From assembly GCA_937928575.1 (NCBI GenBank), contig CALFWW010000272.1:1-38952 (forward strand): a stretch of 38,952 bases of DNA, written 5' to 3'. Positions within the stretch are counted from its first letter, which is position 1, and each line of letters starts with the position of its first letter. Shown here one piece after another: positions 1-8,844 of the stretch. The translations under genes and the position numbers were made by a program. The notes beneath the pieces were generated by a model. That model had not been told where the DNA came from. It ran no database searches and worked only from the letters and a program-made list of their open reading frames with translations. The stretch comes from an uncultured Saprospiraceae bacterium (GTDB lineage Bacteria; Bacteroidota; Bacteroidia; Chitinophagales; Saprospiraceae).

Positions 1-34
1 TTTGAGCGAGGAGTACACGTACTCCTCGCTCAAA
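1..34. repeat. Perfect 16-bp inverted repeat, possible terminator
   Basis: Positions 1-16 and 19-34 are exact reverse complements separated by only 2 nt, giving a 16-bp GC-containing stem. It lies about 28 bp beyond the stop codon of the minus-strand M42 peptidase gene, so it could act as a terminator or RNA-stabilising hairpin for that transcript. No T-tract is visible because the window starts here. The element may extend to the left. Confidence 0.6.
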
Positions 35-62
35 ATCTCAATCCTCTCATGTCTCTCGAACT

Positions 63-1142
63 CTAAAAGTACTTAAAGTTGTGATTCTTTTTGATATTCT
101 TCAGCGTCTCATAAATCAACTTAATGACCGCTTCCACATCATCTTTATGTGCCATCTCCACCGTAGTATGCATATAACGTAGCGGCAATGATATCAATGC
201 AGAAGGAACGCCACCATTTGAGTAAGCAAAGGCATCTGTATCCGTGCCAGTACGACGAGACGCAGCTTCTCTTTGAATATCAATTTTATTTTTATTGGCA
301 GTGTTGATGATTAAATCCAACAATTTGTTGTGGACAGCAGGTGCGTAGGTGACAGATGGTCCTAACCCCGCTTTTACATCACCATTGATTACTTTATTCA
401 TTAAAGGAGTTCCCGTATCATGGGTTACATCAGTGATAATTGCAACATCCGGTTTGATAGTATTGGCAATCATTTCAGCTCCACGTAATCCTACTTCTTC
501 TTGAACTGCATTGACAATATATAAAGAGTAAGGAAGTTTCACTTTGTTCTTTTTGATTAATCGAGCAACCTCTGCAATACAAAATCCACCCATCCGATTA
601 TCTAAAGCACGACCCACATAATAGCGGTTATTCAACTTCATCATTTCATCATCGAAAGTGACAACACAACCGACATGAATACCCATTTTCAAAACCTCCG
701 CTTTGTCTTTCGCGCCGACATCAATAAAGATGTTTTCAAGAGTAGGTGTCAATTTAGAACTTTCTCCTTTACGCACATGAATAGCAGGCCAACCAAACAC
801 TCCTTTTACAAATCCTTTTTTGGTATGGATATTTACTCGTTTTGAAGGTGCGATTAAATGGTCAGAACCACCATTACGCGTAACATTGATAAAACCAGAA
901 TCAGATATATGATGAACAAACCACGATATCTCATCTGCATGACCTTCAATGACAACCCGATAATCTTTACCAGGATTAATGATTCCGTATGCAGAGCCAT
1001 AATTGTCGATGTCATATTCATCAATATAAGGCTTCAAGTATTCCAACCACATCTGTTGTCCTGGAGCCTCAAATCCAGTCGGAGATGTATTGTTTAAATA
1101 TCTAGTTAAAAATTCCTCTGATTTTTTATTAATAATCGCCAT
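63..1142 (-). CDS. M42 family metallopeptidase (glutamyl aminopeptidase/endoglucanase-like)
   Basis: Cytosolic dinuclear-metal aminopeptidase of family M42 (FrvX/PepA/TET type), removing N-terminal residues from peptides. About 359 aa, usual family length. The family metal and catalytic residues are visible in order: His68 and Asp70 in EGHADE, Asp181 in ALDNRMGG, Glu215-Glu216 in QEEVGLRGA, Asp238 in ITDVTHD and His325 in RYMHTTVE. There is no signal peptide. I place the start at the ATG at 1142; a TTG two codons upstream is the only extension. The gene follows pyrE on the same strand after 29 bp, so the two are probably co-transcribed. Substrate preference cannot be read from sequence. Confidence 0.9.
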   Translation of the reverse strand: MAIINKKSEEFLTRYLNNTSPTGFEAPGQQMWLEYLKPYIDEYDIDNYGSAYGIINPGKDYRVVIEGHADEISWFVHHISDSGFINVTRNGGSDHLIAPSKRVNIHTKKGFVKGVFGWPAIHVRKGESSKLTPTLENIFIDVGAKDKAEVLKMGIHVGCVVTFDDEMMKLNNRYYVGRALDNRMGGFCIAEVARLIKKNKVKLPYSLYIVNAVQEEVGLRGAEMIANTIKPDVAIITDVTHDTGTPLMNKVINGDVKAGLGPSVTYAPAVHNKLLDLIINTANKNKIDIQREAASRRTGTDTDAFAYSNGGVPSALISLPLRYMHTTVEMAHKDDVEAVIKLIYETLKNIKKNHNFKYF

Positions 1143-1171
1143 CGTCAATACTTTTTTAAAGGGCTGAAGTT

Positions 1172-1813
1172 TTATTTTATTAATTGATTTTTACCCCAAC
1201 TAGCTGGATCTTTTTTCCATTCTTTTAGGGTTTGTAAATCGGCTTGTTTGATATAATTGGTTTCGTAAGCCTGTTCTATTAACACATCATAATTGGATAA
1301 TGTTTTGAAAGGACAATTTCCTTTTTCAAAAGTTTCAATTGCACTTTGCAAACCATAACTGAAAATCGCTAACACTCCAATTACATCATGTCCATTTTCT
1401 CGAAGTGCTTCAACTGCTTTCATCGAACTTCCTCCTGTTGAAATTAAATCCTCGACAACTATTACTTTACTGTTCGCCTCCAAATTTCCTTCAATCAGAT
1501 TTTGTCGACCATGTGCTTTTGCTTTGCTACGTACATACGCAAAAGGAAGGCCCAGCTCATTAGCCAATAAGGCACCATGTGCAATCCCGGCAGTCGCTAC
1601 ACCAGCAATTGCTGTAAAACCATCAAATTCTTTGGATCGAACAACCATACTTTGGATGATGAAACGGCGAATATCAGGGAAGGAAAGGGTAATCCTATTG
1701 TCGCAATAAATCGGCGAAAGAATTCCCGAAGCCCAAGTAAATGGATTTTGAGGACTCAATTTAATTGCATTAATTTGAAGCAATCTTTCGGCGGTTCCGG
1801 AGGCAATTTTCAT
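1172..1813 (-). CDS. pyrE: Orotate phosphoribosyltransferase
   Basis: Transfers the phosphoribosyl group of PRPP to orotate, giving OMP in de novo pyrimidine synthesis. With the ATG at 1813 the protein has 213 aa, the normal PyrE size. The open frame runs upstream to 1942, but that extension overlaps the divergent NUDIX gene and has no PyrE homology. The PRPP-binding motif VIVVEDLISTGGSS is at about residues 117-130, and the loop YVRSKAKAHG at 93-102 fits the flexible catalytic loop. The orotate-site segment SGILSPIYCDNR is at 29-40. It is divergent from the NUDIX gene with a 26-bp gap, so promoters must overlap coding DNA. It is probably in an operon with the downstream M42 peptidase. Confidence 0.95.
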   Translation of the reverse strand: MKIASGTAERLLQINAIKLSPQNPFTWASGILSPIYCDNRITLSFPDIRRFIIQSMVVRSKEFDGFTAIAGVATAGIAHGALLANELGLPFAYVRSKAKAHGRQNLIEGNLEANSKVIVVEDLISTGGSSMKAVEALRENGHDVIGVLAIFSYGLQSAIETFEKGNCPFKTLSNYDVLIEQAYETNYIKQADLQTLKEWKKDPASWGKNQLIK

Positions 1814-1839
1814 AAATTTTACAGGTTTCTTAAAACCGA

Positions 1840-2469
1840 ATGCAAATGTACAAAATATATATAAACGAAACGCCCCTTTTACTTCAGGAAATTTCAGCTC
1901 GCTCCAAAGAAAAATTGGACCCAGAAAAGATATTACAGGCAAGATATGTCGGAAAACAAAAATCCCTTTTTCACTATATAGATCTTTTGGAAAAGCACCC
2001 GAAAATGGAGGAAATTAGATTGTTGGCAACAGATTTAGAAAAATTGTGGGCAGATTTCAAGGGTTTATACAAGATAATCGAAGCAGCTGGCGGCTTAGTG
2101 ACTAATCCTGATGGGGAAATACTATTCATTTTTAGAATGGGGTGGTGGGATTTACCTAAAGGAAAGATTGAAAAAGGAGAGTCTATTGAATCAGCTGCCG
2201 TGCGAGAAGTAGCGGAAGAAACGGGTTGTACCAATATAAAGCTAGGTCGAAAACTGCTGAATACTTATCACACTTACAAAACAGGAAAAGGTAAAAGAGT
2301 ATTGAAAAAAACGCACTGGTTCCACATGGAAGCGCCTACCCAAAATTTGATCCCTCAAACAGAAGAAGATATCGAATTGGCGCAATGGATGAGTACCAAT
2401 TCTTTCTTTGCAAAGGACCGAATCGTTTATAGAAATATATTGGATGTAATCGATCAACACCAATTATAA
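1840..2469 (+). CDS. NUDIX hydrolase
   Basis: Hydrolyses a nucleoside diphosphate linked to another moiety; the exact substrate is unknown. The 209-aa protein has a roughly 80-residue N-terminal extension before the NUDIX fold. The complete NUDIX box spans residues 108-130: G108, E114, R122, E123, E126, E127 and G129 all fit GX5EX7REUXEEXGU. The start could be the ATG at 1840 or the one at 1846. It is divergent from pyrE with a very short gap. From memory, NUDIX genes of this long-N-terminus type often sit beside pyrE in Bacteroidota, but I infer no metabolic link from that. Confidence 0.88.
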   Translation: MQMYKIYINETPLLLQEISARSKEKLDPEKILQARYVGKQKSLFHYIDLLEKHPKMEEIRLLATDLEKLWADFKGLYKIIEAAGGLVTNPDGEILFIFRMGWWDLPKGKIEKGESIESAAVREVAEETGCTNIKLGRKLLNTYHTYKTGKGKRVLKKTHWFHMEAPTQNLIPQTEEDIELAQWMSTNSFFAKDRIVYRNILDVIDQHQL

Positions 2470-2502
2470 ATGGTATCTGGACGTCAAAACCATATTTTTT
2501 TT
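2470..2502 (+). terminator. Weak Rho-independent terminator after NUDIX gene
   Basis: Immediately after the NUDIX stop codon, ATGGT (2470-2474) can pair with ACCAT (2489-2493), and a run of eight T follows at 2495-2502. The stem is only about 5 bp and the loop is long, so this is a weak candidate. Confidence 0.4.
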
Positions 2503-2736
2503 GAAAATAATTTAAAAATTCTGCCAAATAAAAATTCGTTTAGAGGTTTATTTTTTGGTTAAAAAGAGGTGTTTTTAAAAAAATCGAAATAGAAAACTTT
2601 TTTCCAAGTTTTTTAGCTTAAAATGGAGAATTGATGCAATAATCCTTCGCTCAGCCAGTTTTCGTAAAGTGCATTTTATGCTTATTTTTATCCTGGAATT
2701 ATTTTGAATAATACATTAAAACTACCCGAACAGATC

Positions 2737-3111
2737 ATGCAGCGACTCGTGACTTTTATTACCGCACTAACCCTTATTTTCCTTTCTCAAACCTTACAGG
2801 CCCAAACCGCAACCACCGAAGAAAACAATTTTGAATCCATTGCAGCTACTTTTGATTTTGATAATGACTGGGGTTTTTACTCTGATCAAAATGATCAATT
2901 GTACTACATTGATTTCGAAAATTTAAAAATGAATCTAAGTGATATTGTCGTGAAGAACGAAAATGGAGAAATGTTACTTGAAGAAGAAGTAATGGATTTA
3001 CCAGTCAATACCATTTTTGAAATTGATTTCAGCGAATTTGGAAAAGGAAAATACCAAATCGAATTGAGATCTTTCACCGGATTCATACATAAAGATATCG
3101 AGATTAAATAA
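2737..3111 (+). CDS. Small secreted protein of unknown function
   Basis: I do not recognise a named family. From the ATG at 2737 the protein has 124 aa and begins with a clear signal peptide (hydrophobic core, then SQTLQAQ, cleavage probably after AQA or AQ). The open frame begins earlier at a TTG (2704), but the ATG places the signal peptide at the N-terminus. The mature part is acidic and beta-rich, ending in a strand pattern (GKYQIELRSFTG then KDIEIK) that recalls short beta-sandwich domains such as DUF3244 or a minimal sorting-domain-like fold. That likeness is weak. The gene stands alone, with a good terminator 26 bp downstream. Confidence 0.7.
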   Translation: MQRLVTFITALTLIFLSQTLQAQTATTEENNFESIAATFDFDNDWGFYSDQNDQLYYIDFENLKMNLSDIVVKNENGEMLLEEEVMDLPVNTIFEIDFSEFGKGKYQIELRSFTGFIHKDIEIK

Positions 3112-3136
3112 GGATTGCCTCCTGTTAATCTTATGC

Positions 3137-3172
3137 AAAAAAGTGTTCATCTACGATGAACGCTTTTTTTTT
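3137..3172 (+). terminator. Rho-independent terminator
   Basis: A 9-bp stem (3143-3151 with 3155-3163, one G-U pair, loop TAC) is preceded by six A and followed by nine T. It ends the small secreted-protein gene. The A-run on the other side means it could also work for transcripts arriving from the right (the TetR gene). Confidence 0.85.
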
Positions 3173-3279
3173 GAACTACTTTTTTGGATCGCCAATTCTG
3201 ATCAATGTAAACTAATTAATTATAGTTTTAAACTTTATGTGAAGCGGACATCGAGCAAGATGAAATAAATAAAAATTAA

Positions 3280-3855
3280 TTAAGCTTTTAAACCATCCAT
3301 AATAAATTCAGAAATTTGTTTTTCTAATTCAGGTAAATCAATTTCTTCACCTCGCAATGTAAACTCGGTGTATAGCCAATTGAAACTCGATAACATCGTT
3401 TTGGTGATTATGTACGGGTTACATTTTCTCAATTCACCGGCATCAATACCATCCTGAATAAGTTGGATTATTTGATCTTCATGCCATTTTTTCTCGTCCT
3501 TGAATTTCTGCAATTTTTCATCTTTTAAATTGCGCCACTCAGCGATCAATAAACCGATTTGATAAGGTTTTTGGGCAGGTAAATGGCAATACAATTCAAT
3601 AATTCTTCTCAATTTTTTGGTGCTAGAATCACTCGATACAAGTATAGTTTTCAAACCATTATTAAAATCCTCAGCAATATCAAAAAGGAAGTTTTCTAAA
3701 AGCGCTTGTTTTGATTCTATGTAATTATATACATTGGCCACCTCAAAATTCATCGCTTTAGCTATATCTCTCATAGTGGTAGCTTTAAATCCTTGTTCAT
3801 GAATTAGTTTAAGTGCTACTTCATGAAATTTATTCTGCTTCTCAATCTTCTTCAT
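3280..3855 (-). CDS. TetR/AcrR family transcriptional regulator
   Basis: DNA-binding repressor of 191 aa, normal family size. The N-terminal helix-turn-helix occupies about residues 10-55; TTMRDIAKAMNFEVANVYNY with the following KQAL matches the TetR signature. The C-terminal two thirds is the variable helical ligand-binding and dimerisation domain. It is divergently placed, 402 bp from the acetaldehyde dehydrogenase gene at 4258, so by the usual TetR logic it may control itself and the mhpF-mhpE pair. The ligand is unknown. Confidence 0.88.
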   Translation of the reverse strand: MKKIEKQNKFHEVALKLIHEQGFKATTMRDIAKAMNFEVANVYNYIESKQALLENFLFDIAEDFNNGLKTILVSSDSSTKKLRRIIELYCHLPAQKPYQIGLLIAEWRNLKDEKLQKFKDEKKWHEDQIIQLIQDGIDAGELRKCNPYIITKTMLSSFNWLYTEFTLRGEEIDLPELEKQISEFIMDGLKA

Positions 3856-4257
3856 TTTTCTTATTCTTAAAAACCTAAAACGCTTGGGTTTGTTCTTTCA
3901 CACTCGAGTACAAGCACAAGCAACCAGTATGTTACGCTAATATTAGTTCACAATTTTTCGCAAAATGATCTTAAATTGACTTAGTGGCAAGCTAGGTGTG
4001 ATAAGTAGCCTTAGGTACAAAATTCAATAATACAAAGCGTATCGGAAGTGCTGTTGGTTATTCATTTAAGGGGGTTATTCAATTTAATTAAATAATGTGC
4101 TCGCTAAAAGTAGCAAATAGTTTTACCTTTGACAAAATAAATTACATCTTTTTAAAAGATAATTTTTGAGCGTGAAGCAGCTACCAATTTCCATAACAAT
4201 ACAATTACTTAATTCAATATTTTTCAGCGGTATTTGTTTGATTTAAAATCTTTTTAT
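3856..4257. promoter_or_regulatory. Divergent intergenic region between TetR and mhpF-like genes
   Basis: This 402-bp gene-free stretch must hold both divergent promoters. Two short palindromes are possible regulator sites: ACTCGAGT at 3902-3909, about 47 bp upstream of the tetR start, and ATCTTTT-T-AAAAGAT at 4146-4160, about 100 bp upstream of the mhpF start. I could not find a convincing TTG-N19-TAnnTTTG Bacteroidota promoter. TATTTTTC at about 4219 is a near match to the -7 element only. Confidence 0.4.
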
Positions 4258-5190
4258 ATGAGTAAAACTAAAGTTGCAATAATTGGATCTGGCAATATAG
4301 GAACTGATTTGATGATAAAAATAATTCGATTATCTGATTGTTTAGAGATGTCCGTTTTAGTAGGAATTGATCCTGATTCTGATGGATTAGCAAGAGCCAA
4401 ACGAATGAACGTTCATACTTGTCATACTGGCGTAGATGGGCTGATTGCAACACCTGAGTGGGATGAAATCAAACTTGTTTTTGACGCAACTTCAGCAAAA
4501 GCGCATGCTTATAATTGGAGTAAAATTCAAGCATTCCCAGATAAAAAAATGATCGACTTGACACCTGCAGCCATTGGTCCCTATTTAGTGCCACCCGTCA
4601 ATTTTTTGGAAAACATAGAGGTCCCAAACGTCAATATGGTCACCTGTGGAGGTCAAGCGACCATCCCGATTGTTGCTGCTATCAATCAAGTTGCCAAAGT
4701 GTACTATGGTGAAATTGTAGCCTCTATAGCAAGCAAATCCGCAGGTCCAGGTACACGAGCAAACATAGATGAATTTACGGAAACGACTGCAAAAGCGATC
4801 GAAGAAGTAGGAGGTGCAGAAAAAGGAAAAGCCATCATCGTATTGAATCCTGCTGAACCACCAATGGTCATGAGAGACACAGTTTTTACCTTGTCTGAAA
4901 ATGGAGATCGAGAAAAAATCAAACAAAGTGTTATCGACATGGTAACGGAAGTTCAAAAATATGTACCAGGCTATCAACTACATCAAGAAGTTCAATTTGA
5001 TGATATTCCGGCTTCCGCACCTGTTTTTATTGAGGGCTTAGGATTAAAACATGGTTTGAAAACAACGGTGCTACTAAAAGTAGTAGGAGCTGGTCATTAT
5101 CTTCCTGAATACGCTGGAAATTTGGATATCATGACCAGCGCTGCTCGTGCTACTGCTGAGCGTATTGTAAACTTGAAAAGTGGAAGTTAG
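4258..5190 (+). CDS. mhpF: Acetaldehyde dehydrogenase (acylating), MhpF/DmpF type
   Basis: Converts acetaldehyde, CoA and NAD+ to acetyl-CoA. It normally works in a complex with 4-hydroxy-2-oxovalerate aldolase, receiving acetaldehyde through an internal channel. With the ATG at 4258 the protein has 310 aa, standard for DmpF/MhpF/BphJ. The NAD-binding glycine motif GSGNIGTD is at residues 10-17, and the catalytic cysteine is Cys130 in [12 protein letters not shown]. The frame opens earlier at a TTG (4234), but residue 9 of that version is the family start. It is followed after 123 bp by the partner aldolase in the classic F-G order. The rest of a meta-cleavage pathway (dioxygenase, hydratase, decarboxylase) is not in the window. 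Confidence 0.93.
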   Translation: MSKTKVAIIGSGNIGTDLMIKIIRLSDCLEMSVLVGIDPDSDGLARAKRMNVHTCHTGVDGLIATPEWDEIKLVFDATSAKAHAYNWSKIQAFPDKKMIDLTPAAIGPYLVPPVNFLENIEVPNVNMVTCGGQATIPIVAAINQVAKVYYGEIVASIASKSAGPGTRANIDEFTETTAKAIEEVGGAEKGKAIIVLNPAEPPMVMRDTVFTLSENGDREKIKQSVIDMVTEVQKYVPGYQLHQEVQFDDIPASAPVFIEGLGLKHGLKTTVLLKVVGAGHYLPEYAGNLDIMTSAARATAERIVNLKSGS

Positions 5191-5313
5191 TGCTTAGTAA
5201 ATACAAATTGAAAACTAACTGTGCATACATTGTTTATAATGTACTAAAGAATACCGACCAAAAACACAAATCAGCATTTACACATCAGCAATCAACATTC
5301 AAAAAAAAATATT

Positions 5314-6333
5314 ATGAATCATAAAATATACCTCCAAGATGTAACACTTAGAGATGGAATGCACGCCATCCAACATCAATACGGAAAAGAAAAAATCAAG
5401 GAAATCGCATTGAAGTTAGATCAAGCAGGAGTGGATGCAATTGAAATAGCACATGGAGATGGATTGGCAGGTGGAAGTTTTAATTATGGATTTGGAAAAC
5501 ACACTGATTGGGAGTGGCTGGAAGGAATAAAAGAACAATTAACACACGCAAAGTTGACTACGTTGATTTTACCGGGAATTGCAACCATTCACGATCTAAA
5601 AAAGGCAAGCCAATTGGGTGTTGAATCAGTACGAATTGCAACTCATTCAACAGAAGCAGATATCGCACCTCAGCACATTGAAGCTGCCAAGAAACTAGGA
5701 ATGGACGTCGGCGGCTTCTTAATGATGTCCCACATGAATGAGCCTAAAAAATTAGCACAGCAAGCGAAAATTATGGAAGCGGCAGGAGCTGATTGTGTAT
5801 ATGTTGTTGATTCAGCAGGTGCCTTATTGATGGATGGCGTTGCGGATAGGATAAAAGCATTTAGAGATGTATTGGATGACAATACTGAAATCGGAATTCA
5901 CTGTCATCACAATCTATCTTTAGGAGTCGCTAACACCATAGTTGCATTTGAAAATGGTGCCAATCGTATGGATGCATCTTTGGCTGGAATGGGAGCAGGT
6001 GCCGGTAATTGTCCATTAGAAGTTTTAGTAGCTGTCCTCAACAAAATGAACACGGAACACCATTCAGATTTATTTCAATTGATGGATATAGCAGATGATG
6101 TCATTCGCCCTTTGCAAACTCGACCTGTCAGAGTAGATCGCGAGACATTATCGTTGGGGTATGCGGGTGTCTATTCATCTTTTCTCATACACGCTGAAAG
6201 AGCCGCCGAAAAGTATGGCTTGGATACAAGATCTATTTTGGTAGAATTAGGAAAAAGGAAAATGGTCGGTGGTCAGGAGGATATGATTGTGGATGTTGCT
6301 TTAGATATCTCAAGAAGTGCTGGAGGCACTTGA
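5314..6333 (+). CDS. mhpE: 4-hydroxy-2-oxovalerate aldolase, MhpE/DmpG type
   Basis: Cleaves 4-hydroxy-2-oxopentanoate to pyruvate and acetaldehyde and passes acetaldehyde to the acylating dehydrogenase encoded just upstream. The 339 aa match the family length: an N-terminal TIM barrel and a C-terminal helical communication domain. Expected residues are present: Arg13 and Asp14 in VTLRDG, His17 as the likely catalytic base, metal ligands His196 and His198 in GIHCHHN, and the conserved Tyr in [10 protein letters not shown] at 281-290. The start ATG at 5314 gives the family N-terminus. Together with mhpF it forms a complete two-enzyme unit. The upstream substrate source is not encoded here. Confidence 0.93.
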   Translation: MNHKIYLQDVTLRDGMHAIQHQYGKEKIKEIALKLDQAGVDAIEIAHGDGLAGGSFNYGFGKHTDWEWLEGIKEQLTHAKLTTLILPGIATIHDLKKASQLGVESVRIATHSTEADIAPQHIEAAKKLGMDVGGFLMMSHMNEPKKLAQQAKIMEAAGADCVYVVDSAGALLMDGVADRIKAFRDVLDDNTEIGIHCHHNLSLGVANTIVAFENGANRMDASLAGMGAGAGNCPLEVLVAVLNKMNTEHHSDLFQLMDIADDVIRPLQTRPVRVDRETLSLGYAGVYSSFLIHAERAAEKYGLDTRSILVELGKRKMVGGQEDMIVDVALDISRSAGGT

Positions 6334-6388
6334 ATTTAAAATTTAAAATTATTTTTTCGATCACTTCGTTTACTCAAATTTAAAATAT

Positions 6389-6437
6389 GATCTTGTTTCG
6401 TGGGCACTTGGAAGGTAGATTTCCTCGAACCAAGATC
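6389..6437. repeat. Imperfect inverted repeat
   Basis: GATCTTGTTTCG (6389-6400) and CGAACCAAGATC (6426-6437) are reverse complements with one mismatch in 12 bp. They enclose 25 nt that can fold further (GGAA with TTCC). It lies downstream of the aldolase gene and just beyond the 3' end of the opposite-strand four-helix gene, so it might act as a terminator-like hairpin, but there is no T-tract. Confidence 0.45.
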
Positions 6438-6488
6438 AAATTCTGAAATTTAAAAACGAGATTTTATTTTCAATTCTTTGAAATAATT

Positions 6489-6839
6489 TTAAGAGTTTTT
6501 TCTTGCAGTAATTAGGATTGCAGTCAAAATTTTTATTATTTCATTTACTTCGCGTAGTGGTCTATCTACATTGATACTGGTTAGATCACTTCTCTTTAAC
6601 AGCTCTAACCAATACCTTGATTCAAATGCTTCTTTGTGTGAGATTGTAAGTTTGTAAATAAAATCTTTTCTTGAACAACCAGCTGTTGCTTCACAAATAT
6701 TTGCTCCAATTGAAGTGCCCGATCTGAGTAATTGTTTTGATATTACAAATTCTTTCTCAGCTTGTAATTTTTTATAAAGAGCAATAATAGTCAATGAAAA
6801 ATTAAATGACTTATCAACAATTTTGTTTTCCTTTTTCAT
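6489..6839 (-). CDS. Four-helix bundle protein (23S rRNA intervening-sequence type)
   Basis: The 116-aa all-helical protein matches the family of four-helix bundle proteins first described in 23S rRNA intervening sequences (TIGR02436-like). Diagnostic stretches are ISKQLLRSGTSIGANICEA and the motif RKDFIYKLTISHKEAFESRY. Biochemical function is unknown for the family; such genes are common in Bacteroidota as solitary, sporadically distributed genes. Here it lies on the opposite strand between the aldolase and the aldehyde dehydrogenase, and similar short sequences in opposite orientation flank it (6316-6331 and 7081-7093), which may mean it was inserted there. Confidence 0.85.
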   Translation of the reverse strand: MKKENKIVDKSFNFSLTIIALYKKLQAEKEFVISKQLLRSGTSIGANICEATAGCSRKDFIYKLTISHKEAFESRYWLELLKRSDLTSINVDRPLREVNEIIKILTAILITARKNS

Positions 6840-7113
6840 AATTCTTAATTTTTTTTTGGATTTAAATTCAAGTTTCCTCTATTAAGACGATTGAGATTTG
6901 CGGATTCCATAAAATCAATGAATTATTTTTTCAAAAAGTTGGATTTCTATGTAATTTCGACATTTTAATAGGTGTTTGCATCACCATTTAAATCCAAGTC
7001 AAACTTAGAAATTAATTCGAGCTCACGTATGTTCCACGTCACTACGTTCATATTATAAATTATAAATTTTACATTCTTTAAAGTGCCTGCACTCAAAGAA
7101 AAATATTAAAAAA

Positions 7114-8532
7114 ATGAAAACATCATCCTACATCAACGGAAAATGGAAATCCGCAAAAAAAACCTTCCCCGTCCACAACCCATTCAACAACACTCTGATC
7201 GCAGAAGTGGAAGACATGAGCCGTGCAGACTGTGTTGAAGCAATTGATGCGGCATATGATGCATTCAAAGTATGGAGTAAATTCACAGCAAGCAAAAGAA
7301 GTCGAATCCTCAAAAAATGGTATCAACTCCAAATAGAACATTCAAAAGAATTGGGCAAATTATTGACGATGGAACAAGGGAAGCCATTGGCAGAAGCGAT
7401 TGGAGAAGTACGTTATGGAGCTTCATTTGTGGAGTGGTTTGCCGAAGAAGCAAAACGGATTTACGGGGATGTAATTCCTGGACATGGCTCGGATAAAAGA
7501 ATTACTGTTATCAAACAACCAATTGGTGTAGTAGGGGCAATAACTCCTTGGAATTTTCCAAGCGCAATGATTACCAGAAAAGTGGCACCTGCTTTAGCTG
7601 CTGGATGTACCGTCGTTATCAAACCCTCTGAATGGACCCCATTATCCGCACTGGCATTGGCAGAATTGGCGGATCAAGCAGGTTTTCCTCCTGGTGTTTT
7701 AAATGTGATTTGTAGTAAAGATCCACAGGTTATAGGTGAGGAGTTGACCTCCAATCCAAAGGTGAGAAAAATCTCATTTACGGGATCTACAAGAGTCGGA
7801 AAAAAATTGTTGGAAAAATCCGCAAATCAGGTCAAAAAAGTATCATTGGAATTGGGGGGAAATGCACCTTTTATTGTTTTCGAAGATGCAGATATCGACG
7901 CAGCCGTAGATGGGTGTATGGCTTCCAAATTCAGAAATGCAGGTCAAACATGTATTTGTACCAACCGGATTTTTGTCCATGAAAGTATACATGATGATTT
8001 TGTGACTAAATTATCTATCAAAATAAATACATTAAAACTCGGAGATGGATTGGAAGAAGGGACGCAAGTAGGACCCATGATTAATGAGGCAGCCATTGTC
8101 AAAGATGAAGCGATATTGGCAGATGCGAAAGCAAAAGGGGCGTCCATCCCAATTGGAGGAGGAAGAATGCAAGGACAGTTTTTTCAACCAACTTTAGTGT
8201 GCGAAGTAGACAAATCAATGGATATATTCAGTCAAGAAATTTTTGGTCCTATTGCAGCTGTATATAAATTCAAGACAGAAAATGAGGTGCTAGCTTTGGC
8301 GAATGATACTGAATATGGCTTAGCCGCTTACTTTTATGGTCGTGACTATGCATTGATTTGGCGAGTTGCGGAAGCTTTAGAATATGGAATGATCGGTATC
8401 AATACAGGAATGATTTCAACCGCTGTTGCCCCATTTGGTGGTGTCAAAGAAAGTGGATTCGGTCGCGAAGGTTCGAAATATGGAATTGAAGATTACCTCA
8501 ATATTAAATACATGTGTTGGGGTGGTGTTTGA
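7114..8532 (+). CDS. NAD(P)-dependent aldehyde dehydrogenase, succinate-semialdehyde type
   Basis: ALDH-superfamily enzyme of 472 aa oxidising an aldehyde to its acid. Catalytic residues are Glu246 in ELGGNAPF and Cys280 in NAGQTCICTNR, 34 residues apart as in the family. The cofactor segments PWNFPSAM and KPSEWTPLSA and the FTGSTRVGKK turn are present. The wording around the active site is closest to succinate-semialdehyde dehydrogenase (GabD), but paralogues acting on related semialdehydes look alike, so the substrate is open. The gene follows mhpF-mhpE on the same strand with a four-helix gene in between, so it may or may not serve the same pathway. Confidence 0.85.
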   Translation: MKTSSYINGKWKSAKKTFPVHNPFNNTLIAEVEDMSRADCVEAIDAAYDAFKVWSKFTASKRSRILKKWYQLQIEHSKELGKLLTMEQGKPLAEAIGEVRYGASFVEWFAEEAKRIYGDVIPGHGSDKRITVIKQPIGVVGAITPWNFPSAMITRKVAPALAAGCTVVIKPSEWTPLSALALAELADQAGFPPGVLNVICSKDPQVIGEELTSNPKVRKISFTGSTRVGKKLLEKSANQVKKVSLELGGNAPFIVFEDADIDAAVDGCMASKFRNAGQTCICTNRIFVHESIHDDFVTKLSIKINTLKLGDGLEEGTQVGPMINEAAIVKDEAILADAKAKGASIPIGGGRMQGQFFQPTLVCEVDKSMDIFSQEIFGPIAAVYKFKTENEVLALANDTEYGLAAYFYGRDYALIWRVAEALEYGMIGINTGMISTAVAPFGGVKESGFGREGSKYGIEDYLNIKYMCWGGV

Positions 8533-8631
8533 AGCTAACACAGGACAGACAGAGGCAAGTCAAACGATGAAATGAAGCTTAAAGGAATCTGAAAAGTGTC
8601 CAGTTTTGGAATTGCTCTTTGCATTTTAAAA

Positions 8632-8663
8632 GCTAAAAAAAAATAGCCGCTTTTCAGCGGCTA
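8632..8663 (-). terminator. Rho-independent terminator for minus-strand gene
   Basis: TAGCCGC (8644-8650) pairs perfectly with GCGGCTA (8657-8663) across a 6-nt loop. Read on the minus strand the stem is followed by a long T-run. It therefore terminates the outer-membrane-like gene ending at 8845. The rest of the 8533-8844 gap shows nothing else I can name. Confidence 0.75.
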
Positions 8664-8844
8664 CCTATATTGCTTGAGACAATCAAATCAAAATTATCTA
8701 TAAAAAATAAAATTGATTGGGGGGATTAGTCCTAGTTCAAATTATATGCCAATTTTTCTTTATATGTGTATGAATAAGGATAATTCTATCTGATAATGAA
8801 TAATTTACACAAGAAAAATTTTTATACTTTAAAAAGTCGAGCTG

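Noticed and set aside
1577-1864. 95-codon plus-strand ORF antisense to pyrE
   Set aside because: It lies fully opposite the conserved pyrE coding region and has no protein-like features.
1814-1942. 43-residue N-terminal extension of PyrE
   Set aside because: It overlaps the divergent NUDIX gene and does not belong to the PyrE family length; the ATG at 1813 fits.
4585-4977. 130-codon minus-strand ORF inside mhpF
   Set aside because: Antisense to a well conserved enzyme gene; the translation is rich in Phe, Tyr and Cys in the manner of a shadow frame.
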